Source: Faecalispora jeddahensis
GTDB taxonomy: Bacteria > Bacillota > Clostridia > Oscillospirales > Acutalibacteraceae
Length of the DNA: 64,000 nucleotides
NCBI RefSeq assembly: GCF_000577335.1
Contig: NZ_CBYL010000008.1
Location: 1-64,000 of the forward strand
Reading direction: 5' to 3'
Part shown: positions 52,226-60,331 of the stretch, in pieces
Layout: each line of letters begins with the position of its first letter
How positions within the stretch are numbered: the first letter of the stretch is position 1
Notes under the pieces: generated by a model
Told to the model about the DNA's origin: nothing
Databases searched by the model: none
The model's input: only the letters and a program-made list of their open reading frames with translations
Program-made: the position numbers and the translations under genes

Positions 52226-53355
52226 TGACACTCGAGGAAATCCGAACAAAAATCAACGAGATCGACGATCAACTGCTGCCTCTGCTCACGGCTCGCCTCG
52301 ACTGCGGACGTGAGGTAGCGGCGGTCAAACAGAAATCCGGCGGCCCGGTACTCAATCCTGATCGCGAGCGCGAAATTCTCGACCGCATGGAGAGCCGCGC
52401 CGGAGAATACGGCAGAGAGGTTCGGGTCATCTATGCCGCGTGCATGGAAGCCAGCCGCTCGTTACAGCACCGACTGCTCGGCAGCGGAGAGGATCTGCGC
52501 GCCCTGATTCAGAGCGCAAGAGACCGACTCCCGTCCGGTGGGCGAATTGCCTGCCAGGGTGCCGAGGGAGCCTATTCGCATCAGGCGGCACTGCGGCTGT
52601 TCCCAGAGGGGGAGCTCAGCTTCTCCCACGCATTCGGCGATGTATTCGAGGCGCTCCGGCAGGGCACGGCGGATTTTGGAATCCTTCCCGTTGAAAATTC
52701 CTCCGCAGGCTCTGTCACCGAGGTGTACGATCTGATTTTAAAGTACCGCTTTTTCATCGCGGCAGCGACCACGGTAAAAATTGATCACTGTCTGGCTGTT
52801 CCAAAAGGTACACAGCGTGAGGAGCTGAAAACGGTGTATTCCCACCCGCAGGCACTGGCCCAATGCTCGGAATATCTGAATAACAACGGCCTTTCGGCCG
52901 AGCCGTTCAGCAACACGGCAGCCGCGGCGAAAATGGCTGCACAGCAGGGCGGCAGCATCGGGGTGATCTGTTCGCAGCAGGCGGCGGAGACCTATGGCCT
53001 GACTATTCTCGACCATGACATCCAGAACTCCCACAGCAACTGCACCCGCTTTGTGGCGGTGTGCCGCGGCCCGATCATCCCGCCGGATGCGCAGAAGATC
53101 AGCCTGTGCTTTTCCCTGCCGCACACCACCGGCTCGCTCTCCGGGGTTTTATCGCGTTTTGCAATCCACGGCCTGAATCTGACGAAAATCGAATCCCGGC
53201 CGCTCGCAGACAAAAACTTTGAGTATGATTTCTATCTGGATTTTTCCGGCAATGTGCATGAGGCCGACACGCTGGACTTGATTGCCGCCTTGTATGAGGA
53301 GCTTCCCCGCTTTTCTTTCCTGGGAAATTACCGGGAGCTGGAAGCCGCTCCCTGA
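52225..53355 (+). CDS. pheA: Bifunctional chorismate mutase / prephenate dehydratase
   Basis: A 376-residue P-protein making phenylpyruvate. The AroQ chorismate mutase domain (about 1-85) has RTKINEIDDQLLPLLTARLDCGREVAAVK. The dehydratase domain (about 107-285) starts IACQGAEGAYSHQA and has LPVENSSAGSVTEVYDL. The ACT domain (about 290-372) includes NLTKIESRP, the Phe-binding motif, so feedback by phenylalanine is expected. The ATG at 52225 overlaps the aroC stop; a GTG one codon earlier is possible. Last gene before the operon terminator. Confidence 0.94.
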   Translation: MTLEEIRTKINEIDDQLLPLLTARLDCGREVAAVKQKSGGPVLNPDREREILDRMESRAGEYGREVRVIYAACMEASRSLQHRLLGSGEDLRALIQSARDRLPSGGRIACQGAEGAYSHQAALRLFPEGELSFSHAFGDVFEALRQGTADFGILPVENSSAGSVTEVYDLILKYRFFIAAATTVKIDHCLAVPKGTQREELKTVYSHPQALAQCSEYLNNNGLSAEPFSNTAAAAKMAAQQGGSIGVICSQQAAETYGLTILDHDIQNSHSNCTRFVAVCRGPIIPPDAQKISLCFSLPHTTGSLSGVLSRFAIHGLNLTKIESRPLADKNFEYDFYLDFSGNVHEADTLDLIAALYEELPRFSFLGNYRELEAAP

Positions 53356-53371
53356 GCTCTCTATATATAAT

Positions 53372-53424
53372 GAAAAGAGCATTCTTCCTACCGGGGTTTC
53401 TTCCGCAGAGAGAATGCTCTTTTC
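53372..53424 (+). terminator. Terminator of the aromatic operon
   Basis: GAAAAGAGCATTCT pairs perfectly with AGAATGCTCTTTTC around a 25-base loop, ending in a TTTT run. Confidence 0.8.
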
Positions 53425-53515
53425 AATTCATGCTATCCACAGTATCCTGATCTGCGGTCTGCTCCATAAAACACAAACCGGAATCTCCGGCAAAAAAATT
53501 TCTACATAAAAAAAT

Positions 53516-54028
53516 TTAATAATATACCAAATAGACATTGGGGTAAGGCTCCTTGATGTTCGATATGTCTATTTGTTCGAAACCTGCCAATATCTCTTTC
53601 AGATCATCCTCCGTGTAGGAACCCTGCCAGACACAAAACCGTTTGATTTCCCCGTCAGTTTCATGCGTTGAATGCACCGCATACTCCATTTTGGACTGCT
53701 CGCCGCCAGTTTCAACATTTCCAATCATAGACCAAGGTGTTCTTTCTACCACATAATATTGACTCTCGGATTTTTTTCCGATAATGACCTTTGCAATACT
53801 TTTTTCACCGGGATGATATACAACAGAAAGGATGCTTCCGGTATGAAACGTCACGCTGTCCAGAACCACGATTAGATCCCGATCATCTTCTGTAAAAGAG
53901 GACCGTATCGCTAAGTCGGGACGATCAAAATAGTCTGTAGTATCCTCCGGTGTACAAGCAGACAGTACTCCTAAAAGAAGAAACACGCCTGCAATTAGAA
54001 TAGAATGAACCTTTTTAAGGAGCGACAT
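53516..54028 (-). CDS. Putative lipoprotein of unknown function
   Basis: A 170-residue predicted lipoprotein. The signal peptide ends in a lipobox (GVLSAC, Cys about 25), and the mature part is acidic and predicted mainly beta-stranded (DLIVVLDSVTFHTGSILSVVYHPGEKSIAKVIIG). No domain is recognised. The ATG at 54028 follows AAGGGGTATACT and lies inside the end of the upstream secreted-protein gene (14-base overlap), so the two are translationally coupled. The region is clearly AT-richer than its neighbours, suggesting acquisition. Function unknown. Confidence 0.7.
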   Translation of the reverse strand: MSLLKKVHSILIAGVFLLLGVLSACTPEDTTDYFDRPDLAIRSSFTEDDRDLIVVLDSVTFHTGSILSVVYHPGEKSIAKVIIGKKSESQYYVVERTPWSMIGNVETGGEQSKMEYAVHSTHETDGEIKRFCVWQGSYTEDDLKEILAGFEQIDISNIKEPYPNVYLVYY

Positions 54029-54539
54029 AGTATACCCCTTCTGCAAATTCACCTACTTTTAATATCACTTTTCCACTTGCATCTTTAGTAGAAAGCAACT
54101 TAGAATGTAATCCCGTATCATCCGTTTTCCACTTTTCTATTTTTCCAGCCGTATTTCTTATTTTAGGCTTAAAGTAGACTCTTCTCACTTGATTTTTCGC
54201 TACTGCAAAAGTCGTGCCAAAGTTTTCGTTAGTAGATACACTCTTGGCGTAACTGGTTCCTAATTTTGCTATGATTGAGTTAATATCAGATGAGGTTAGA
54301 GAAGCCGAAAATGTACTCGTTACACCCCTGCTTTGTCCGTAGTTTATCGTAGCAGGTCCTCTCACTTGCGGGGTTACTGCAATGGGCGTACCGTAACCGA
54401 AGGAATAAGAACTTTCAACATACTTTTGATACGTGTATACCCCCGCTCTTGGCTGAACCGCAGCATCAGCAGATACAGCCCCTGCTAATAAGCATGCAAT
54501 CACTGAGCACAAACAAAAAGACATCAATCGTTTTTTCAT
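54015..54539 (-). CDS. Putative secreted protein of unknown function
   Basis: A 174-residue exported protein: signal peptide (MKKRLMSFCLCSVIACLLAGAV) with likely cleavage after ADA. The mature domain of about 148 residues is rich in Ser, Thr and Tyr, with predicted beta strands (YGTPIAVTPQVRGPATINYGQSRGVTSTFSASL). It lacks cysteines and known catalytic motifs. The start at 54539 has AAGGAG nine bases upstream; a TTG three codons earlier abuts that site. It is paired with the lipoprotein gene it overlaps. AT-rich composition and a dedicated promoter suggest a transferred two-gene unit. Confidence 0.7.
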   Translation of the reverse strand: MKKRLMSFCLCSVIACLLAGAVSADAAVQPRAGVYTYQKYVESSYSFGYGTPIAVTPQVRGPATINYGQSRGVTSTFSASLTSSDINSIIAKLGTSYAKSVSTNENFGTTFAVAKNQVRRVYFKPKIRNTAGKIEKWKTDDTGLHSKLLSTKDASGKVILKVGEFAEGVYYVAP

Positions 54540-54571
54540 CTTTAGCAACTCCTTATCTAATTATTAAATAT

Positions 54572-54599
54572 ATTATATCTATAACAAATAGAAGCTCAA
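54572..54599 (-). promoter_or_regulatory. Promoter of the secreted protein-lipoprotein pair
   Basis: Minus strand TTGAGC (54594-54599), 16-base spacer, TATAAT (54572-54577) in a very AT-rich stretch. Confidence 0.6.
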
Positions 54600-54723
54600 C
54601 CCATAAATGGGAAAATGTGCTATTTATATTTTAAATATCCTTTATCATAATCAACGATAGCCTTAAGTTTTTTAGCAAAAGAAAATCCGGCTACAAATCC
54701 GCCTGTACGTTAGGAATCAAAAA

Positions 54724-54776
54724 GCAAGCATCCCCGCCCCAGGCGCCTGCCCGGAACGGAGATGCTTTGTTTTTAT
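54724..54776 (-). terminator. Terminator of the RidA-family gene
   Basis: AAGCATC pairs with GATGCTT with further GC-rich pairing inside the loop (GGCGCC core), followed on the minus strand by GCTTTTTG. Confidence 0.65.
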
Positions 54777-54793
54777 TGTGTGAAAACGCCCAC

Positions 54794-55276
54794 TCAGCCC
54801 TTCGGCGGAACAGATGTATCCTTCAGTCGGACAACCAGCTCGATCTCGCAGGGAGCGTTGCCGGGAAGAGAAGCAACCCCTACCGCACTGCGGGCCGCAC
54901 AGCCATGCGCGCCGAAAACGGATACAAAAAGGTCGGAAGCGCCGTTGCCGATCTTGGCGTGGTCTGCAAAGTCGGGCTCCGTGTTAAGAAACACCGTCAG
55001 CTTGACGATATCCGCCACATTGTCGAGTCCGCCGGCGTAATAGTCGACAATCGTCAGGCAATTCAGTGCACAGGTCTTCACGGCCTCATATGCCTGCTCC
55101 TCGCTTACCTCTACGCCGACCTTGCCGGTCATAATCAATTTGCCGCCCTGCTTCGGGGTCTGGCCGGCGGTGAAAATAAAATCTCCCGTGCGGATGGCGG
55201 GGGAATAGTTGGCGGCGGGCGGGTTAAAACCCGGCAGCTCAATCCCCAGTTCTTTCAGCTTTTGCGTAATGCTCAT
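54794..55276 (-). CDS. RidA/YjgF family deaminase
   Basis: A 160-residue member of the Rid superfamily (longer, about 155-residue subgroup). Motifs include RTGDFIFTAGQTPKQGG near the N-terminus and the C-terminal LPGNAPCEIELVVRLKD; the substrate-binding arginine is likely the one in GCAARSAVGVASL. Rid proteins hydrolyse reactive enamines such as 2-aminoacrylate released by PLP dehydratases. The neighbouring gene encodes such a dehydratase, so a detoxifying partnership is likely. The ATG at 55276 is seven bases after AGGAG; an ATG two codons earlier is too close to it. Confidence 0.88.
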   Translation of the reverse strand: MSITQKLKELGIELPGFNPPAANYSPAIRTGDFIFTAGQTPKQGGKLIMTGKVGVEVSEEQAYEAVKTCALNCLTIVDYYAGGLDNVADIVKLTVFLNTEPDFADHAKIGNGASDLFVSVFGAHGCAARSAVGVASLPGNAPCEIELVVRLKDTSVPPKG

Positions 55277-55433
55277 CGTCATTCTCCTGTTCTAAAAATA
55301 GAAGTATCATAAAGCAATTGATTTCAAATGGAATCAAAACCCCTGTGGGTTTTCTGAAAAACGCTCAATTCACCCCAAACAAGGGCAGAAAATTGTATGT
55401 CATTGATTCAATGATTCAGCCACTGTGCGGATG

Positions 55434-56375
55434 TTACAGTGACGCCAAAAACGACAGCTCGGTGTTGCCGCCGGACAGCAGGAAGCAAACCTTCTGCTCC
55501 GGCTCAAAGCGGATATTTCCCTCCAGAACGGCGCCTATGGTGATAGAGGAAGCCGGTTCCGCAACGATCTTGCCTTCGCTGCTCAAAAAGTGCGCCGCCT
55601 TGGCAATGTATTCCTCACTGGTGGATACCACCTGGTCAACATACTTCTGTACCAGCGGGAAGTTGTTCTGGCCCGGCTGGGTAACCAGCAGCGCATCCGC
55701 CAGAGAAGCGGCTTTGGGCAGGCTGACCCGCTCACCGGCCTCAAGACTCTTGGAATAGCGCGCCACGACCGCGGGTTCCGCTCCGATGACCTTAACGGAA
55801 GGCTTCTCGCCCTTTGCGCCGATGGCCACGCCCGAAACAAGCCCGCCGCCGCTGACCGGCGTCATGATCACGTCTACGTCCGGCAGCTGGCGGACAATCT
55901 CTACACCGCAGGTACCCTGACCCGCGATGATCGCTTCATCATCATACGGCGGAATAAAGATATACCCGTACTTGTCCACCAGGCTCTGCGCCAGCGCCTG
56001 ACGGCTGTTCAGCTCGCACAGCAGAACCTCTGCCCCCAAGCCTTTGATCTCGTTAATCTTGATTTCCGGTGCGGTGTCAGTAAGGACTACCGTCGCCTTT
56101 ACGCCCAGCATCTTGGCGGCGTACGCAACTCCGATGCCGTGGTTGCCGGAAGAAACCGCCACGACTCCTTTTGCCAGCTGATCGGGCGTAAGGGACAGAA
56201 ATTTATTCAGAGCGCCTCTGAGCTTAAAGGAATGAGTTTTCTGCATATTTTCCGCTTTTACATAGACCTGACAACCGAGGGCTTCATCCAGATTCTGCAG
56301 CCGGATCACCGGTGTCTCGTAAAGATATTTACCAATCCGTTCTTTTGCCAGGGCGACATCCTGTGCTGTTACCAT
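55434..56375 (-). CDS. PLP-dependent threonine/serine ammonia-lyase
   Basis: A 313-residue fold-type II PLP enzyme. The PLP lysine is in HSFKLRGALN, the cofactor phosphate loop is SGGGLVSGVA, and SSGNHGIGVA binds substrate. It lacks the C-terminal ACT-like regulatory domain of biosynthetic IlvA (about 510 residues), so it is of the catabolic TdcB/serine dehydratase or racemase-like class. It makes 2-oxobutyrate or pyruvate plus ammonia through an enamine. The ATG at 56375 is preferred (GGAGAG seven bases upstream). It lies upstream of the RidA-family gene on the same strand. Confidence 0.9.
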   Translation of the reverse strand: MVTAQDVALAKERIGKYLYETPVIRLQNLDEALGCQVYVKAENMQKTHSFKLRGALNKFLSLTPDQLAKGVVAVSSGNHGIGVAYAAKMLGVKATVVLTDTAPEIKINEIKGLGAEVLLCELNSRQALAQSLVDKYGYIFIPPYDDEAIIAGQGTCGVEIVRQLPDVDVIMTPVSGGGLVSGVAIGAKGEKPSVKVIGAEPAVVARYSKSLEAGERVSLPKAASLADALLVTQPGQNNFPLVQKYVDQVVSTSEEYIAKAAHFLSSEGKIVAEPASSITIGAVLEGNIRFEPEQKVCFLLSGGNTELSFLASL

Positions 56376-56650
56376 ATTGAATCTCTCCATTCATTTTTTA
56401 ATTTAGTTCATCCTCTGCTTTCAGGCATACTTTCATAACCTTACCATACCATATGGCGGAGCGGTGGGCAAATTCTTTTTTCTATAACATCCTATATCAA
56501 AAATCGTATTTAAGTGAAATTTTCTGCTCCATACAAAACAAGATCGGACTTCTGCCATATGCAACCGTAAATTGCGGAAATTCCAGCTTGCAGCGGTGTA
56601 CTTCCCGTTTACTGCATGATAAGATAAGCATATTAAGAGGAGGAATACAC

Positions 56651-57163
56651 ATGCAGACAGGAGAAAAAATCGCTTTGCAGAGAAAGCGTCTGGGCTTGTC
56701 TCAAGAAGACCTTGCATTAGAATTAAAGCTCTCCCGCCAGGCGGTATCCCGCTGGGAAACCAATGAAGCAACGCCCGGTACAGAGAAAATCATTCAACTC
56801 AGCCGATTATTTCAAGTCTCTATCGATTATCTGCTGCTGGAGGAACAGGAAACGCCGGATATGGAAACTGTCCGATCGGCCACATCCCAACCGGAAGGGG
56901 ATACACAGCGACGGAGCAAAATGCGTCAAAGAAGAATTACGTTCGGCGGCTGGCTCTGCGCAGCCAGTTTGTTTCCTTTCATGATTTCCATTGGTGCGGC
57001 GACCGGGTGGATATTACGCCACAATTGGTACTATGCAGATAAAGGCGCTTTTCTCACCGGAGTTATAGAAAGCGGGAAAACGATTCCATTTGGTATTGGG
57101 GCTTTTTTACTGGTTGTGGGAGGAGTTATTCTCGGCGCAGAGTACCTGTACGGACAAAAGTAA
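56651..57163 (+). CDS. XRE-family regulator with C-terminal membrane helices
   Basis: A 170-residue protein. Residues 1-65 form a Cro/C1-type helix-turn-helix (GEKIALQRKRLGLSQEDLALELKLSRQAVSRWE), followed by a polar linker (about 66-95). Two predicted transmembrane helices (about 99-119 and 141-164) end it. Such membrane-tethered XRE proteins are common in Firmicutes and may sense membrane stress; the target is unknown. The ATG at 56651 follows AGGAGG. No co-transcribed gene is seen. Confidence 0.85.
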   Translation: MQTGEKIALQRKRLGLSQEDLALELKLSRQAVSRWETNEATPGTEKIIQLSRLFQVSIDYLLLEEQETPDMETVRSATSQPEGDTQRRSKMRQRRITFGGWLCAASLFPFMISIGAATGWILRHNWYYADKGAFLTGVIESGKTIPFGIGAFLLVVGGVILGAEYLYGQK

Positions 57164-57235
57164 TTTTGCCCGGTAACCCAGCCCATCTTTTGCTGATTGA
57201 AATATGGTGAAGAAAACCGGCCGTCGACAGATGAA

Positions 57236-57265
57236 AAACGGGCTATCCATACAGATAGCCCGTTT
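57236..57265 (-). terminator. Terminator of the sugar-ABC ATPase gene
   Basis: AAACGGGCTATC/GATAGCCCGTTT around a six-base loop, followed on the minus strand by TTTTC. Confidence 0.85.
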
Positions 57266-57325
57266 GCTGTTTGATTGAAACCAGGGCATGTGCGTACACA
57301 CTCCGCCCTCAACGAAAATCTGAAA

Positions 57326-58438
57326 TCAGTTCAGAATCGCCAGCTCGGTGTCCTTATCAAAGATATGGCACTTCATCATATCCAGCGCGATGTTGGCTTT
57401 ATCGCCGGGCTTCGCGGTGGAAGCGGGATCTACGCGAGCGGTGAGGGAATTGCCCTCGCAGTTAAGGTACAGGTAGATTTCCGCACCCATCAGCTCCGTT
57501 ACCTCTACGTCCGCGGTAGCCAGGCTATCCTGCGATTTCGCGAGGAACTGGGGCTCGTCATGAACATCCTCAGGACGAACACCGAAAGTAACGGTCTTGC
57601 CGATATATTCATCCAGAGAAGTCCCCTCTGTTTTGGACTGCGGAATCTTCACGGTCGTCTTGCCGAAGGTCAGCGTGTACTGTGCGCCGTCCTTGCCGAG
57701 AACCGCATCAAGGAAGTTCATCTGCGGCGAACCCATAAAGCCGGCCACAAACTCGTTGACCGGGCGCTCATACAGGTTCTGGGGCGTATCGACCTGCTGA
57801 ATAAAGCCGTCTTTCATCACAACGATGCGGTCGGCCATCGTCATCGCTTCGGTCTGGTCGTGCGTAACATAGATAAAGGTGGTGCCGAGGCGCTTATGAA
57901 GCTTCGCGATCTCGGTTCTCATCTGGGCGCGCAGCTTTGCGTCCAGGTTGGAGAGCGGCTCGTCAAGCAGGAAGACCTTCGGATCACGGACGATGGCACG
58001 GCCCAGCGCAACGCGCTGACGCTGGCCGCCGGAGAGAGCCTTCGGCTTTCTGTCGAGCAAGTGAGAGATATCCAGAATGCGGGCGGCTTCTTCCACGCGG
58101 CGCTTGATCTCATCCTTCGGAGTCTTGCGGAGCTTGAGACCGAAAGCCATGTTATCGAACACGGTCATGTGCGGATACAGCGCATAGTTCTGGAACACCA
58201 TTGCGATATCGCGGTCTTTGGGGGCAATGTCGTTGGACAGCTTGTCCCCGATGTACAATTCGCCCTTGGAAATTTCCTCCAGCCCGGCGATCATACGAAG
58301 CGTGGTGGATTTTCCGCAGCCGGACGGGCCAACCAGAATGATAAATTCCTTGTCTTCGATCTCCAGGCAGAAATCCGTAACCGCCGTCACGCCGCCTGGA
58401 TAAATCTTGTAAATGTTTCTGAGTGATAAGCTTGCCAT
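57326..58438 (-). CDS. Sugar ABC transporter ATP-binding protein (UgpC/MsmX family)
   Basis: A 370-residue ATPase of carbohydrate importers. Walker A GPSGCGKST, signature LSGGQRQRVALGRA, Walker B VFLLDEPLSNLD, H-loop YVTHDQTEA, and a C-terminal TOBE/OB regulatory region (about 240-370). It stands alone without permease or binding-protein genes. This fits MsmX/MsmK-type ATPases that energise several importers encoded elsewhere. The ATG at 58438 follows AGGAGG; the longer frame to 58456 includes the binding site. Confidence 0.92.
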   Translation of the reverse strand: MASLSLRNIYKIYPGGVTAVTDFCLEIEDKEFIILVGPSGCGKSTTLRMIAGLEEISKGELYIGDKLSNDIAPKDRDIAMVFQNYALYPHMTVFDNMAFGLKLRKTPKDEIKRRVEEAARILDISHLLDRKPKALSGGQRQRVALGRAIVRDPKVFLLDEPLSNLDAKLRAQMRTEIAKLHKRLGTTFIYVTHDQTEAMTMADRIVVMKDGFIQQVDTPQNLYERPVNEFVAGFMGSPQMNFLDAVLGKDGAQYTLTFGKTTVKIPQSKTEGTSLDEYIGKTVTFGVRPEDVHDEPQFLAKSQDSLATADVEVTELMGAEIYLYLNCEGNSLTARVDPASTAKPGDKANIALDMMKCHIFDKDTELAILN

Positions 58439-58640
58439 AATAAACCTCCTGAGCATATGGATCAGTCTGAAAGCACGGCGTCACTTGACGCCAAAAACCT
58501 GATGGAATAGCAAGATTTGATATTATTAATATATCAGAACCACCCTGGTTTTAACAGACCTTTTTTACCCAAACTTTGCATGGAGCGTTTAGGTAAATCC
58601 CATAAAGAAGCTAAAGATGTGATAAAAACAAGGAGGCTTT

Positions 58641-59378
58641 TCAGGTGAAAACCGCCAGAATTTCTTTGGCAGTCATTTGTCGAATTTCACCAGGGGAAAG
58701 ATTCGGGTCTAATTTCAGCGAACCAATCTGCACGCGGCGCAGCGCCAGCACGGTTTTTCCGCGGGCCATAAACATTCGTTTAACCTGATGGAATTTTCCC
58801 TCATAGATACATACGCGTACCTGACGCTGCAAAGGCGTGATTTTTGCGTCGGCAAGCTCAGGGGGCAAAACGGACAATTTTGCAGGAAGCGCTTCGAAAT
58901 CTTTCATTTTTACTCCGACAGAAAAGGCTAGGATATCCTGTGAATCGATGGGAAGATCGAGTACGGCATCATAAATTTTCTCAACTTTCTTTTTGGGAGA
59001 GAGCATTTTATGTGCATAATCTCCATCGTTTGTCAAAATGAGCAAACCTTCTGTATCTTTATCGAGCCGGCCCGCCGGGAACAGCCCCCGGCGCTGCCAC
59101 TCCTGCGGAACCAGATCCACAACGGTTTTGGCCCTGGTATCGCGCGAAGCAGACAGAACGCCCTTCGGTTTATTCATCATAAGGTAAATAAAGCGGGAAA
59201 CCGCCAGCCCGCGGCCCTCCACTGCAATCGCATCCTGTTCCTCATCCGCCTTATGCTCCGGCCGCACCACCACCGCTCCGTTCACCGTGACCCGCCCTTT
59301 GCGGATCATCAGGCCCACTTCTTTGCGGCTGCCGATGTTCTGAGAAGCCAGTATTTTATCGAGCCGTTCCAGCGCCAT
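58641..59378 (-). CDS. rRNA pseudouridine synthase, RsuA/RluB family
   Basis: A 245-residue enzyme. The N-terminal S4 RNA-binding domain (about 2-60: ERLDKILASQNIGSRKEV) is followed by the catalytic domain, where the essential aspartate is in GRLDKDTEGLLILTND. The C-terminal KFHQVKRMFMARGKTVLALRRVQIG is typical of the group. Family members isomerise a uridine in 16S (516) or 23S rRNA; the length and FHQVKRM wording lean to the RsuA type. Stand-alone gene. Confidence 0.9.
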   Translation of the reverse strand: MALERLDKILASQNIGSRKEVGLMIRKGRVTVNGAVVVRPEHKADEEQDAIAVEGRGLAVSRFIYLMMNKPKGVLSASRDTRAKTVVDLVPQEWQRRGLFPAGRLDKDTEGLLILTNDGDYAHKMLSPKKKVEKIYDAVLDLPIDSQDILAFSVGVKMKDFEALPAKLSVLPPELADAKITPLQRQVRVCIYEGKFHQVKRMFMARGKTVLALRRVQIGSLKLDPNLSPGEIRQMTAKEILAVFT

Positions 59379-59548
59379 CGTACTTTCCCCCTGCCCTTTG
59401 TATTCTTACTATTGCCAGACAACCGAACAGGCATCCGGCTGAATACGGCAATTCTTCCTCGCCGCAGGCAGAGAAAGAAATAAATGTCCTTTTGTAAAGC
59501 TGTCGGCTCTATTGTACCGTGGGCAGGCGGGAAACGTCAAGACGAAAA

Positions 59549-59575
59549 GCGTGCGGAGAATCATTCCCCGCACGC
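59549..59575 (-). terminator. Terminator of the DUF4830 gene
   Basis: GCGTGCGG/CCGCACGC with an 11-base loop, followed on the minus strand by TTTTCGTCTT. Confidence 0.75.
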
Positions 59576-59619
59576 CGCGCTTTAAATTATTCATGTAAAA
59601 TGATATCCGATGCGCCAGG

Positions 59620-60201
59620 TCAATCCGTCGGCCAGGCGTTGGTGGGGATTTCGCTGACATTCGTCTCTTTGGCAGACTCCGCCGAAGAGGTGAGCTGCTG
59701 CGCCGTATTGCCGGGCATGATACGGTCACTGCCGGCAAATCCGCACATCGAGCCGTCCAGCGGGGTGGAGCTGATATCTCCCCCGATCACCTTGCCGCTG
59801 TAAACCAGCATGGTGGCACGAACAGGCGAACCCTGATCGGTGGCGTTGTTGATCTGGTACACCCACTGTTTGCAGATCTTGCCCGCATAACGGGTCAGGT
59901 CGAGCCCCTGCTCCTTTTGCAGAGCATTGTATTTTTCATATACCTCGTTAAAGGTCGCCGGAATCGTCACCTCACGGATTTCGACCGGTTCTTCCGTAAC
60001 CTCCCAGCCGAATTGGGTCAAAAACGCAATGCGATCCTCATTGCTCTCCGCCTTCAGATTATATTTCTGGCCGCCCATTGTCGCCTCGCTGCCGGAGCCA
60101 TGAACAACCACTGCGGTAATCGTAACAAGAATCAGCACCAGAATCAGGAAAATAACCAACAGGATATTTTTACGCTTTGCTTTCACAGATACGACGAACA
60201 T
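59620..60201 (-). CDS. Membrane-anchored DUF4830-like protein
   Basis: A 193-residue protein with one N-terminal transmembrane helix (about 12-34). Its external domain contains FLTQFGWEVTEEPVEIREVTIPATFNEVYEKYNALQ and MLVYSGKVIGGDISSTPLDGSMCGF, the pattern I know as DUF4830, found in Firmicutes. The Ser/Thr/Glu-rich tail is probably disordered. Function unknown. It stands alone between gltS and the pseudouridine synthase gene. Confidence 0.72.
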   Translation of the reverse strand: MFVVSVKAKRKNILLVIFLILVLILVTITAVVVHGSGSEATMGGQKYNLKAESNEDRIAFLTQFGWEVTEEPVEIREVTIPATFNEVYEKYNALQKEQGLDLTRYAGKICKQWVYQINNATDQGSPVRATMLVYSGKVIGGDISSTPLDGSMCGFAGSDRIMPGNTAQQLTSSAESAKETNVSEIPTNAWPTD

Positions 60202-60331
60202 CGCTCTCTCCCCCTTATTTCATACCAATACATATGCACGGCACGGCGCGCTCATGCAAGCATTTTTATGCGAAGAAAAAATCTACGCCGTTGTTCCAAA
60301 TCCCCTGCACAGCGGCGCAGCGGAAGAGCTG

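Noticed and set aside
57275-58426. A 383-codon plus-strand frame antisense to the sugar-ABC ATPase
   Set aside because: No binding site or domain, and the opposite strand has every ABC motif.
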